Positions 21,774-30,541 of a stretch of DNA of 64,000 bases are shown piece after piece; position 1 is the stretch's first letter; every line of letters begins with the position of its first letter. A program made the translations under genes and the position numbers. The DNA lies in assembly GCF_000002875.2 (NCBI RefSeq), contig NC_009415.2, positions 1,002,001-1,066,000 of the forward strand, written 5' to 3'. This DNA is from Leishmania infantum JPCM5. Lineage: Eukaryota > Euglenozoa > Kinetoplastea > Trypanosomatida > Trypanosomatidae. The notes under the pieces were generated by a model. It did no database searches, was not told where the DNA came from, and saw nothing but the letters and a program-made list of their open reading frames with translations.

Positions 21774-24563
21774 TCATCGGAACTCAAAGATGCCCATTAC
21801 AGTGCAGTTTGCTGGCAGTTGCAACACCTTCCTCTTCGCAGGATCGCCCGGGTAAGTCGTGGGGGATATCAGATCGTTGCTGTACTTGGGCGGCACTCCT
21901 TTGCGGTTCGAGATGGTGATGTGCGGTATGGGGTTCGCGCAGGGGTAGTGTGCGTCGTCGCGGCGCACGGTGATCGCCACTCCGTCCGCATCGGCGACGA
22001 CAGACTCTAAGGTGAGCGTGACAGACTGACCGAGGAGTTTGGCGAGCGTGACAAATGCCACGGGGTCCATCTCGCCGCCGAAGTACTTTGTCGTGACGTG
22101 GAACTCGCGCTGCACCACCTGCCCTGCAGTGAACTCCGGAGGCACCAATGCGAGTAGCTTCTCTACATCCTGTTGTTTCTCTATGCCGATGCAGGCGTAA
22201 GTCGGGGCGCGCGGCAAGTTGTGAAGATGCGATTCGTATTGGTGAGCCAAGCTGATCGCCTCGTTCACGTCCTCGTCCGTGACAGGCGGCAGCGTGTGTG
22301 TGCCGTTGGCCTGCAGCTTTTCCCATATCATCCGCACCATGTCGCTGAGTGGCGAGGTGACGTCCAGCTCCAGCACCAACTCTGGCGGATCCCTTGGCGT
22401 CTCGCAGTCACGCACCGCCTTGCGCACAAACGAGCGCGTGCGCGTCATCTTCTCGTCGCGCTCCTGCTGCGTCAGATTCGGGTCGACACGGATGGACCGG
22501 TGCCCGTTCCCGCGGCCGAGCACGCGGGCGATACACACATCGTACAATGCCTTTTCCCCGTCGGGGTGAAACCACGTCACCGTCAAGCTCAGCGGTAGAT
22601 TGTCGTAGTCGTGGTTCATCTTGGCGTCCAGGTTCATCTTGTCGATTATGAGATGCGTCACCGTCGACTCCGCCTGCGTGGCTTGCCGCAGCAAGGCGAG
22701 GAACTTGTCGCGCTTGCCTGCCTCGTCCTGATTCACCCAACGGGGCTGGTACCGTGACGCTTGCAGTAGCACGTAGAGGGCACGGCTCAAGGTGGACTTG
22801 CCACACCCTTGCGGCCCCACGAACTTGATCACATCCAGATCGTGCGTGCCGCTGCCCCACTGCACCGGATCGGGTCGGTACTGCCCACACGCATCGCGCA
22901 GCTTCGGGTCGGAGTCCATGGCGGTCTGGAACTCCTTCTGGAGAGAGAGCCATTCCTTTCGAAGCTGTAACAATTCGTTGCGCTGCATGTTTGGCGTGAG
23001 GCGCCGAGTCATCTGCAGCCAGGCGGCAAAGTGCAGGAGCCAGGGCATGCGGTTCACCTCCCACTCCTTGAGGTGGTCTCGCAGCTCCGGCTGTTGCTGG
23101 TCTAGCTTCTTCTTGAGCCACGCCTGGAGGCCATTGCCGTTGAGCTTGTGGTTTGTGACGGCCTCTCGCGTGGCGCGCTCCATGGCGTATGGGTATGACT
23201 TTTCCTTCCACAGCCGCACCACCTTTCCACTTGCGTCGGCGCCGTACATGACGCAGCCCTCCAAGTCGATGCGTCGGTTAATCGTGCGAACGCGCTGCAC
23301 GTACTCGGGTGAGCCGTACATGGCCGGAGCGCTGTAGCGTGAGAAGGCGAGCCCAACACCTGCGCAAAGTGCCTCGGCCTCTGCCACGGGGACACAGAGG
23401 CCGTCCTGCCGCGAATGCTGCTGCGCCTCATTTTGCGCATCCGCGGTTTCTTCATGACAGTCACCATCGTCCGGCTCTGGCGCCTTGTTGCTGGAGAGGT
23501 CGGTGCGCCCTGTGCAAGCTGCCTCGAAGGCGTGTTTGCTCAGCGTCACTGCGTAGAACCGCAGCTCGTTGGCACCACTGTCGACCATGAGATGTTGACT
23601 GTCCGAGAAGATGGCCACGAAGCAGCTCGTCCACATCTTCTTGTACAGCGTCTCATGAAACGCACGCGCCTGCGCCGGTGTTAAAGTGCGGGACGCCGCG
23701 GCCCGCGCATCGGCATTGGCAGAGGATGGCGCACATCCACCAACACTACCATCACCACATCTGGACGACGCACCACCGCCTGCGAGCATCGCTTTCCAAA
23801 GCCGAGAGATCTTGACCACTTGCGAGAAGCGGCAGCCGAGGCTGCTGTAGTAGTGCAGGCAATCTTCCGAGACGGCGTAGTCGAGCACAATGTGCACATC
23901 CTTGCTCCCAATCACCCAGTAACGACGAGAGGTATCCTCCTCATCAGCGGCGTCACAACTCGCTTGCGAAGCCGTCAACTTTTCTCCCCTCTTTGCGGGA
24001 GGAACAACGAAAGCAGAGAGGTGTCCGCACTCGCCATTCTCCTCCTCCATGGCAATGACGGTCTGCACAGCGTCCGGGTAACCGTAGGTGCTGTCTTTGC
24101 AGCCAAACTTGCGCAGCCCATCGATAGCACCCACGAGTGAGTAGGTGGGGGTACCGTTTGGCCAATCAGACTTTACGTACACCCGCGCATTGCCTCGCGG
24201 TAGACGCTCCCACACATCACGGTGTCGGCTGTAGACGACTTCATCGATTCCACTGATGGTGCGCTCCACAACGACAAAGTCGCGCTGAGCAGCAGCAGCA
24301 GCAGGCAGAGGGAGACGGAAGAGGCGCCCTTTCTCACGACACCGGCTCACATGGGCGAAGCTCGCATCGAACGCGTTGGGAATGACAATCGACTCGACGT
24401 CGTGCTCCGTTTGTTCTCTTTTTCCTCCTGACGTATTCGGGGAGGCGGCCGGCGGCCGGCTGGATGATGAGGGGCCCCGACCACCACCACGACCCTGCCG
24501 CCCTCGGCCGCCTCGTCTGCCTTTTCCGCCTCGTCCGCTGCTACCACGGAAAGTATCACGCAT
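21774..24563 (-). CDS. TRL1: Trl1-type tRNA ligase (ligase, kinase, 2H phosphodiesterase), 929 aa
   Basis: This fits the fungal/trypanosomatid tRNA splicing ligase, which heals and seals tRNA halves after intron excision; in T. brucei the homologue is needed for tRNA-Tyr maturation. Residues 1-35 form an RGG-rich tail. The N-terminal half has ligase features: a KFFN-like RKFG at 151-154, WVIGSKDVHIV (motif III-like) near 216-226, EG at 435-436 (motif IV) and KEK at 453-455 (motif V). Motif I (KxxG) appears as EENG at 174-177, with Glu at the expected nucleophile. The middle has a P-loop kinase, GPQGCGKST at 583-591. The C-terminus has both 2H motifs, HVT at 822-824 and HIT at 881-883. Low-complexity insertions occur near 262-293 and 355-395. 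The ATG at 24561-24563 lies close to an upstream AG. Confidence 0.88.
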   Translation of the reverse strand: MRDTFRGSSGRGGKGRRGGRGRQGRGGGRGPSSSSRPPAASPNTSGGKREQTEHDVESIVIPNAFDASFAHVSRCREKGRLFRLPLPAAAAAQRDFVVVERTISGIDEVVYSRHRDVWERLPRGNARVYVKSDWPNGTPTYSLVGAIDGLRKFGCKDSTYGYPDAVQTVIAMEEENGECGHLSAFVVPPAKRGEKLTASQASCDAADEEDTSRRYWVIGSKDVHIVLDYAVSEDCLHYYSSLGCRFSQVVKISRLWKAMLAGGGASSRCGDGSVGGCAPSSANADARAAASRTLTPAQARAFHETLYKKMWTSCFVAIFSDSQHLMVDSGANELRFYAVTLSKHAFEAACTGRTDLSSNKAPEPDDGDCHEETADAQNEAQQHSRQDGLCVPVAEAEALCAGVGLAFSRYSAPAMYGSPEYVQRVRTINRRIDLEGCVMYGADASGKVVRLWKEKSYPYAMERATREAVTNHKLNGNGLQAWLKKKLDQQQPELRDHLKEWEVNRMPWLLHFAAWLQMTRRLTPNMQRNELLQLRKEWLSLQKEFQTAMDSDPKLRDACGQYRPDPVQWGSGTHDLDVIKFVGPQGCGKSTLSRALYVLLQASRYQPRWVNQDEAGKRDKFLALLRQATQAESTVTHLIIDKMNLDAKMNHDYDNLPLSLTVTWFHPDGEKALYDVCIARVLGRGNGHRSIRVDPNLTQQERDEKMTRTRSFVRKAVRDCETPRDPPELVLELDVTSPLSDMVRMIWEKLQANGTHTLPPVTDEDVNEAISLAHQYESHLHNLPRAPTYACIGIEKQQDVEKLLALVPPEFTAGQVVQREFHVTTKYFGGEMDPVAFVTLAKLLGQSVTLTLESVVADADGVAITVRRDDAHYPCANPIPHITISNRKGVPPKYSNDLISPTTYPGDPAKRKVLQLPANCTVMGIFEFR

Positions 24564-25092
24564 GAGCTCTATGCGCGGGTGGAGAAGCGACAGACAAGAA
24601 GCAGACGGCCACTAGAGAGATGGTGCCCAATGGTCTGTGTTGTCACTTCATGAGGCGCGAAGGAAATGCGAGGCGGGAAAAAGAAAAAAGGTGTGACAGG
24701 GCAGAACCGAAGAAACACGTCTGGGCAGCGTTCAGCGGAGGGGAACGTCTGCAGTTTCACAACGAATGGCAGCGTCATCGTTGCAAAAGACGTCCAGCGA
24801 CCGCGTGCACAGGCTTGGCACTTTCCTGTGCTACGGGGGCTGCGGCAGGCAAACAACCGTACGAGGCGACGCTGCACAGAAGCAATGTCTCGCAGAAGGC
24901 CGCCCACCACTCTGCCGGAAACACGTTGAGCGCATCGTCTCCCGCCAGACAAGTCTTCATGACGGCATCAAAACCGTGGCAATAAGACAGTTCATGATTG
25001 CCACTTACTTCTTCGCCGCATTATTCAGAAGCGACGACACCGCGGAACTGCACGCATCAGCGGCACTTCTATTTTCTCTTCGCCCCCAGCGT
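24564..25092. other. Intergenic with ambiguous coding-like tract
   Basis: On +, a frame from about 24703 through the ATG at 24766 to the repeat boundary at 25092 has protein-like composition, with Cys/His spacing (LCYGGCG, later LCRKHV). On the minus strand a 61-codon ATG frame (24775-24960) looks about equally plausible. Neither has supporting context, so I do not call a gene. The tract precedes the tRNA ligase start and should contain its splice signals. Confidence 0.35.
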
Positions 25093-25654
25093 CCATTTCG
25101 CTGGCATACAACATGGGTTCACCCTCCACTCTACACCCCCACCCGGCCCGCCACAGGCCCCCATCGGCGTGGTGCGAAGCATCCGTAGACACACGCGTTA
25201 CAGCCATGTGCCAACTCAGCCATCTGAGAGCACGACCCCCTGCCTCGAGCTCTGCACACCCCCGCTGAGTAGGTCGCCTCACAGCCGCGCCCACTGTGCT
25301 GGCCGCCACCTGGCGCATCCCCCCTCGGGGTGGCTCAGCCTCCCTCCACCAGCAGGCAGTGTGAGGGACGGGTGAGACGCGCTGGAGCCAAGTCGGTACT
25401 TTGCCTATTATATAAACGGGGCACATACGTCTTCACTGTCGCAGACCGCTACGACGCAACGCCACCCAGGCCCTGACCGCCGACATCAGCAGCGGTAGAT
25501 TGCTCTGGCCTCCCCTACGGCGTAGGCACTAGGCCATGCGACCGGCAGAAGTGGCTCGACATTTTGCAGGGATAGAGGGGTGGGTGGGCTGACTGGCCGC
25601 CCCACGCAGAGAGTGGGCGCAGTGGACGCTGAGATAGCACGCACGGAGGTGCGC
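25093..25654 (-). mobile_element. SIDER-like retroposon, copy 2 (562 bp)
   Basis: 561 of 562 bases equal the copy at 15833-16394, in the same orientation, offset by exactly 9260 bp. Its left boundary cuts into an open + frame, and its right flank (TACCCCCCACG) is unrelated to that of copy 1. The near identity implies recent retroposition, duplication or gene conversion. Assignment to the SIDER class rests on length, location and composition. Confidence 0.6.
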
Positions 25655-27391
25655 TACCCCCCACGTCCCAAAGGAGGAGGGAGACGTGCACACCGGCGAA
25701 AAAAAAACGACGAGCAGAGCGGGCAAAGGGCGCGCTAGCGAAGCGGAAGGAGGAGGGAGGACGAGAGTGCGAATTCGGAATCGGAGCTGGAAAGTGCGCA
25801 TCTGCGCGCACAGGCCGTCGCAGCCTTGCCGTGGAAGGAGGAGGTGGGGTGAGAAGAGAGGGGGGGCATGGGAAGCAGTCGGAGAACAGACGAAGGAAAA
25901 CGAGCATAGGAGACAATGAGGAGCAGAGGCACATCTGATGCTGCCAAATATGTCGGGAGAGATCGAGGAGAGGAAGAATAAGGAGGCTGAAAGACAGAGA
26001 GGGGGAGCTTGGGGAATGACACAAGCCAGCACTCCAGATACCGGGGAACATGAGAACGAGGCGTGGAAGGGGCCGAAAAGAAAAGAAAAAGGGCAAGCGG
26101 CAAATGACTCTTGCACATACAGTCATCCAGAAAAGCGTGTGAGGAAAGTAAGAGCGGTGAGTTCCCCATTGCGAGGACGCACGTGGAGGAGAGACTGGGC
26201 ACATGCAAACACAATGAGAGGAGCACAACAATCCGAAAGGAGGGGGTGGAGGAGGGAGCAAGCAAGCGACAAAATATATATCTGCATCTAGATAGATGTG
26301 CGCGAGGGACAGTGGTGGGAGGCTGAATAGGGAGAAAGCCAGAAAAGAAAAGCGGCCGTCGATCATCTTGTATAATACACACAAATCATCCACTTAAACG
26401 CATACAGAGGGAAGGGAGGGAGGGGAGGGAAGGAGGGGAGGGAAGGAGGGGGAGATATGAAGGTAAGCGAGATTGCTTAAACAGGGGGAGGGGGAGGGAG
26501 GGGCAGAGGCAGATGCTGCCTTTCTGAAAACAAATAGGTGAGCAGCAACAACAAGAGTAACAACCACAACGACGAGAGGGGGTAGGAAGAGCTACTTGTG
26601 AGAAAGGGAGCACTTTAGGTTGCGCTGGAGACAGTAACTATGCAGGCTCAAAGCCATGACGTACACACAGATGCGTAAAAGGGGACACACACACACACGC
26701 AGGCGATACAAGGAGGGACATGCACATGAAAAGGAGACCCCATCCAAAAAACAACAACACCGTAGAAAGAGTAGAATTGGATAGGCGTGGCAATGTAAAA
26801 AAGGAACAGCGATGAGGGCAAGGGACAGACCACAACAAAATGGCCAGAGAGGTGCGCCATGACGGAGAGAAGAAAAACAGAGGCGAGTAAAGAAATGAAT
26901 GAAGGCCGTGTGAGAGTGTAGGGCGAATCCGAATCACAGCAAGAGACAAGAAAAAGAGGTTGAGTCTTTCACGCAGCGCAGAAGAGTGCAAGAGAGAGAG
27001 AGGCGTGTGCGTGTGTTTGTGTGGGGGATGAAGACCAAACACATACTTGTATTCGTACGCAAAGAAGAAAAAAAAACATAAAGTGCAGCGAAAGGGTGCC
27101 GAGAAAATGAGTGCACGTAGAGACCAAAAATGGAGGCCCCGAGACAATGGAGGAGATGGACAGAGAGGAGGAGGGGGAGGGGGGAGGAAAGAAGACAAAC
27201 AAAGGAAAAAGCGTGAGACAACTCTGCGAAACAAGGAGGGAGAATCAGACGTCGTTTCTCAGTTATTCTACTCCGCGAAGCATCTCCGAGCAACGCCTTC
27301 TACATGTGTTGACAGCAGAGAGCACATGCACGCGCCCCCCGCTCCCTCCCCACGTGAGACATTCATGCGTGTGAGCGCCTTCCAGCGCGCA
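25655..27391. other. Intergenic, strongly purine-rich on +
   Basis: This is probably the 3' region of the 1049-aa gene. It is dominated by GGA/GAGG runs on + (C/T tracts on the transcribed strand), with a TATATAT patch near 26275 and a long G-run array at 26409-26452. No coding frame is convincing. Confidence 0.5.
26409..26452. repeat. G-run array (GGGA/GGGGA)n
   Basis: The + strand carries about ten runs of two to five G separated by one or two A, enough for G-quadruplex formation. The transcribed RNA would instead carry the C/T-rich complement. Confidence 0.7.
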
Positions 27392-30300
27392 TCAAAAATC
27401 GCCGCGGTCGAACATGTTTACGGTGTCCGCAGAGACATTAGAGGCCTTGAAGCATGCGAGGGAGAACCCGGGGTCGCTGGCCTGCGGGGAAATGTATGAG
27501 AACATGCCGAGAGAGTTTTTCACAGATGAGGCCTCGTGCTGCAGATCCATTTTCGCATGGCGAGTCCTTGGAGGTGGTGTGGCTGAGTTGCCTGCCGCGG
27601 TGCAGTCCGAGTCTGTATGAGAGCTCTGGGGATAAGTACCGGATACCCTGCCAGACTTGACTGTGCTCGTTGACGGCGGCAGAGTCCCCTTCTCAGACGT
27701 CGCCACAGTGGGAGATCGCGGAAAGAGGAGAGGTGAGCTGCAGTTCGCCACCGGCGGAGCAGCTGTCGGTGACTTGCGACACTGCGGCGATGTCGGCCTC
27801 TGGCTGCTGCCTCTCACCTCCTTCCATAAAGAAGGCGGCACCTTCCTCGAAACATCTTCTGTTTTCCGCTTCGAGCTGCTCTTGGGGGCGCTGCTGCTGT
27901 TGCCGTTGTTGCTGCCGTTGACGGAGCTCACGTGCCGCAATGGGCTGCCCTGGTCCTTTGGTGATGGAGTGGCTATCAGCGACCCCGCTTGACTGCTGCT
28001 GCTGCGCGGATGCTTCTCCGCGCTGCTTTCGAACATGTTTCGCAGCTTTGCCACCATACTGCCCCGCTTCTCTGGGGGAAGCTGAGAGAAGGAAAAGAGG
28101 TCGGCGTCGATGCTCAGCGACTGTGTCACGGACCACCTCTCCTTCTCGGCTGCTGTCAAGTACGCCACGGCAGAGGCCGCCTGTGCGACCTGGGCAGGTG
28201 GGCCGCTTGCAGGCCCTCGACTGCCAGTGCGCCATGCGCTCAGTTCCAGGGTGGAGTCGCCCGTGGCATCAACGGCGTCGTCCTCGTTTTGTTTGTGTGT
28301 CTGGAATAGGCTGGTGTGTCCGCAGCTGCTCGTTCTCGTATTCGGCTTTGCCACTGTTTCCTGGAGGTTCGAATCAGCCTCTAGATGGGCTGCGGCGCTG
28401 CCCTTGCCGCCTTCGCCGTCATGCGCACGGCCTCCACCGCTGCTGCCGCCCTTTGTCGAGCCAGATCGCAAGGCTGAGTTGGCACGGTGCTCGGAGGAAG
28501 ACGCCAGCGGCGAGGGAACAGACCGCTCGCTCTCTTTCCACAAGACTAGACTGTTCAGGTCGACTGGAGACGGTAAGGGCACAGTCCTGCCGCGCGCGCG
28601 ACGCGTCCGCTCCTGGACATGCGTGAGCTTCGGTGACATTGGCGATGCCCGTGCGGCTTTAGTGGTCGGTGAAGAAGATATGACGACGTTGGGGGCGGTA
28701 CTGTCATCGTTTGGCAGCAGACCGAAGTTGCTGATAGAGGCGTCGCTCGGCTCTTCCCGTACCCCATCGACTGACTTGCTGCCGCTGTTGAGGCTGAGGG
28801 GGCGCCTGGAAACTGTCGTGGGCTGCCCCTGCCGCTCACTCGCTGCTGCGAGAAACCTAGGCGGCTCCATCAGCACGGGAAAGTCTGTCGTGGATGGGAG
28901 ATCGGCCACGTCCACAGAGCTGGTGCTATCCGCATGATGTTCCGCCGCTTCCTTGCTGTTGCTGGAACGGCTTCCGTTGGCAGCGCGGACATCCGACAGC
29001 GGAGATGTCGGTGGGGACGCCACTGGTGATCCCTTTTGGGGCACGGCGGCACTTTGGGCTGCCACGCCTGGTGCAAGGAGGTTTGAGAGGTCAGCCACCG
29101 GCGACTCTGAGCGTTGCCGCAGAGGTGCCCGTGCTGCGAATGCAGACGCGAGACTCACAGCACTGGCCAGATCGGAGTCGCTGATCACGACGGACAGGTC
29201 ACCCACCACGGAGGACGAATTACTGTACTCCGTGTTCCCCGAGCTGGAGCCGCAGTCGTCGCTGCAGCCGCGCTCGCTAATGCTGCGCGTTGAGAAGGGC
29301 GAGAAAAGTCCGTCGGATTCAAACTTCGACTCCGCTTCCCGCATCTCATTCCTTGAGCTGACCGCCAGCGACTCTTGCTGCCGACGCCGGACAGGCGGGC
29401 GCGGGAAACGCGTGAGGTTGATGCCGTGCGACACTCTAGGTTGTGGCATCGTCGAGCGACGGCTGGGGCTCGAGTAACTGACGCCCTGATAGTCGCCTCG
29501 AGACGAGTCCGTGGCGTCGGAAGGCATGCTTGCGTAGCTGGACGGGAATGATTGCCGTTGCGCTGCGGCGTTAAACATGGTGCCCGGCTGCAGCGGCGGG
29601 GCCGACGGGAGTTGTGGGGATGACAGACAGCTGCGGGTGCCGTTGACACCGATGGTGGTGACCATGTTTGGAGCTGTGGAGCCCGCGGAGACTAGCAGTG
29701 GGCGAGCACTCGTGGGGGCGGCGCCGCTGTTGCTTTTGCTGTTGCCGCTCACGCCGGCCGTCGCTCCGTGGGCGGTGGCGGGATGCAGCGGGAGTCGACT
29801 GCTGGAGCGAATTCTCCGGCTCGTCCGCGGGGGCACTTCATCGGAGGAGGACAAAACACGCGCACTGCTGAAAGCGATGTTGTTCGCGGCGACGGGACGG
29901 CGGCTGTCACTTATGTCGCTAACAGGTGCACCGAGGCGCCGCGTAGCGTCGTCCTCTGTCGTGGTGGCGCCGAGCAGCGGCGCATGCGAAAGGTCAGAGG
30001 CTGCGACGACTGGGTTGACTTCGTGCCTGGCACCCGCCCTTCGTATTGACGTGGCTGTGGATGATGGGACCAGAGGAAAGAGGTGCATATCTGCGAGTCG
30101 ATTCGAGACCGCACCGCGCAGTGCCTGACTTTGCGGCTGTCGCTGCTGCTTCGGTGAAGGGGGCACTTGCGGCAAGAGAGCGGGAGTGCCATCGCCTTGA
30201 GGCACTGGCGTCTGAGCAGTGTTTCGTGGCTTGCTGTGATGCAAAACCCCGTTCTTCGTTCCCATGGCATTGCTGCCGTTGAGGTGCGGCATTCTAGCGC

Positions 30301-30541
30301 CCGCGCCTGTAGGCAGCCCATGTACGTGCTCGCCATCGTGGGCAGCGCCGTTCGAGTCGGGAGTGGGGCAGCGCGGCTTCGCCTTGAAGCTCTCGAAGGT
30401 GCTGCGATCCTTCAGGTGGGACGTTTTGACGCTGTCCTTCTGAAACGGGTTCGTCTCCTCGCCTGGCACGATGATGGTGATGGCAGAGCGGCGACGATGC
30501 GCCTTGAACGGCGCACTGATCATGCTCGACTGCCGCTCCAT
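27392..30541 (-). CDS. Hypothetical Ser-rich protein, 1049 aa
   Basis: Family not recognised. The ATG at 30539-30541 begins MERQSSMISAPFKAHRRR. The first 60 residues look ordered (SAITIIVPGEETNPFQKD, STFESFKAK), and the bulk is Ser/Pro/Ala/Thr-rich low complexity. Near residue 800-845 is a denser block (SLSIDADLFSFSQLPPEK, then SMVAKLRNMFESSAEK) that looks like a conserved linear module. The C-terminal 50 residues are again ordered-looking (SLGMFSYISPQASDPGFS, ending FDRGDF). Basic RR/KR sites, for example RRRQQ and KRKTED, could be phosphorylation or nuclear-import sites. No membrane segment or catalytic motif is seen. It is probably a scaffold or cytoskeleton-associated protein, which is inference from composition. 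Confidence 0.87.
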   Translation of the reverse strand: MERQSSMISAPFKAHRRRSAITIIVPGEETNPFQKDSVKTSHLKDRSTFESFKAKPRCPTPDSNGAAHDGEHVHGLPTGAGARMPHLNGSNAMGTKNGVLHHSKPRNTAQTPVPQGDGTPALLPQVPPSPKQQRQPQSQALRGAVSNRLADMHLFPLVPSSTATSIRRAGARHEVNPVVAASDLSHAPLLGATTTEDDATRRLGAPVSDISDSRRPVAANNIAFSSARVLSSSDEVPPRTSRRIRSSSRLPLHPATAHGATAGVSGNSKSNSGAAPTSARPLLVSAGSTAPNMVTTIGVNGTRSCLSSPQLPSAPPLQPGTMFNAAAQRQSFPSSYASMPSDATDSSRGDYQGVSYSSPSRRSTMPQPRVSHGINLTRFPRPPVRRRQQESLAVSSRNEMREAESKFESDGLFSPFSTRSISERGCSDDCGSSSGNTEYSNSSSVVGDLSVVISDSDLASAVSLASAFAARAPLRQRSESPVADLSNLLAPGVAAQSAAVPQKGSPVASPPTSPLSDVRAANGSRSSNSKEAAEHHADSTSSVDVADLPSTTDFPVLMEPPRFLAAASERQGQPTTVSRRPLSLNSGSKSVDGVREEPSDASISNFGLLPNDDSTAPNVVISSSPTTKAARASPMSPKLTHVQERTRRARGRTVPLPSPVDLNSLVLWKESERSVPSPLASSSEHRANSALRSGSTKGGSSGGGRAHDGEGGKGSAAAHLEADSNLQETVAKPNTRTSSCGHTSLFQTHKQNEDDAVDATGDSTLELSAWRTGSRGPASGPPAQVAQAASAVAYLTAAEKERWSVTQSLSIDADLFSFSQLPPEKRGSMVAKLRNMFESSAEKHPRSSSSQAGSLIATPSPKDQGSPLRHVSSVNGSNNGNSSSAPKSSSKRKTEDVSRKVPPSLWKEVRGSSQRPTSPQCRKSPTAAPPVANCSSPLLFPRSPTVATSEKGTLPPSTSTVKSGRVSGTYPQSSHTDSDCTAAGNSATPPPRTRHAKMDLQHEASSVKNSLGMFSYISPQASDPGFSLACFKASNVSADTVNMFDRGDF

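Noticed and set aside
22408..23211. 267-codon frame inside the tRNA ligase gene in another minus frame
   Set aside because: It is a shadow of the ligase coding sequence; the real frame carries the catalytic motifs.
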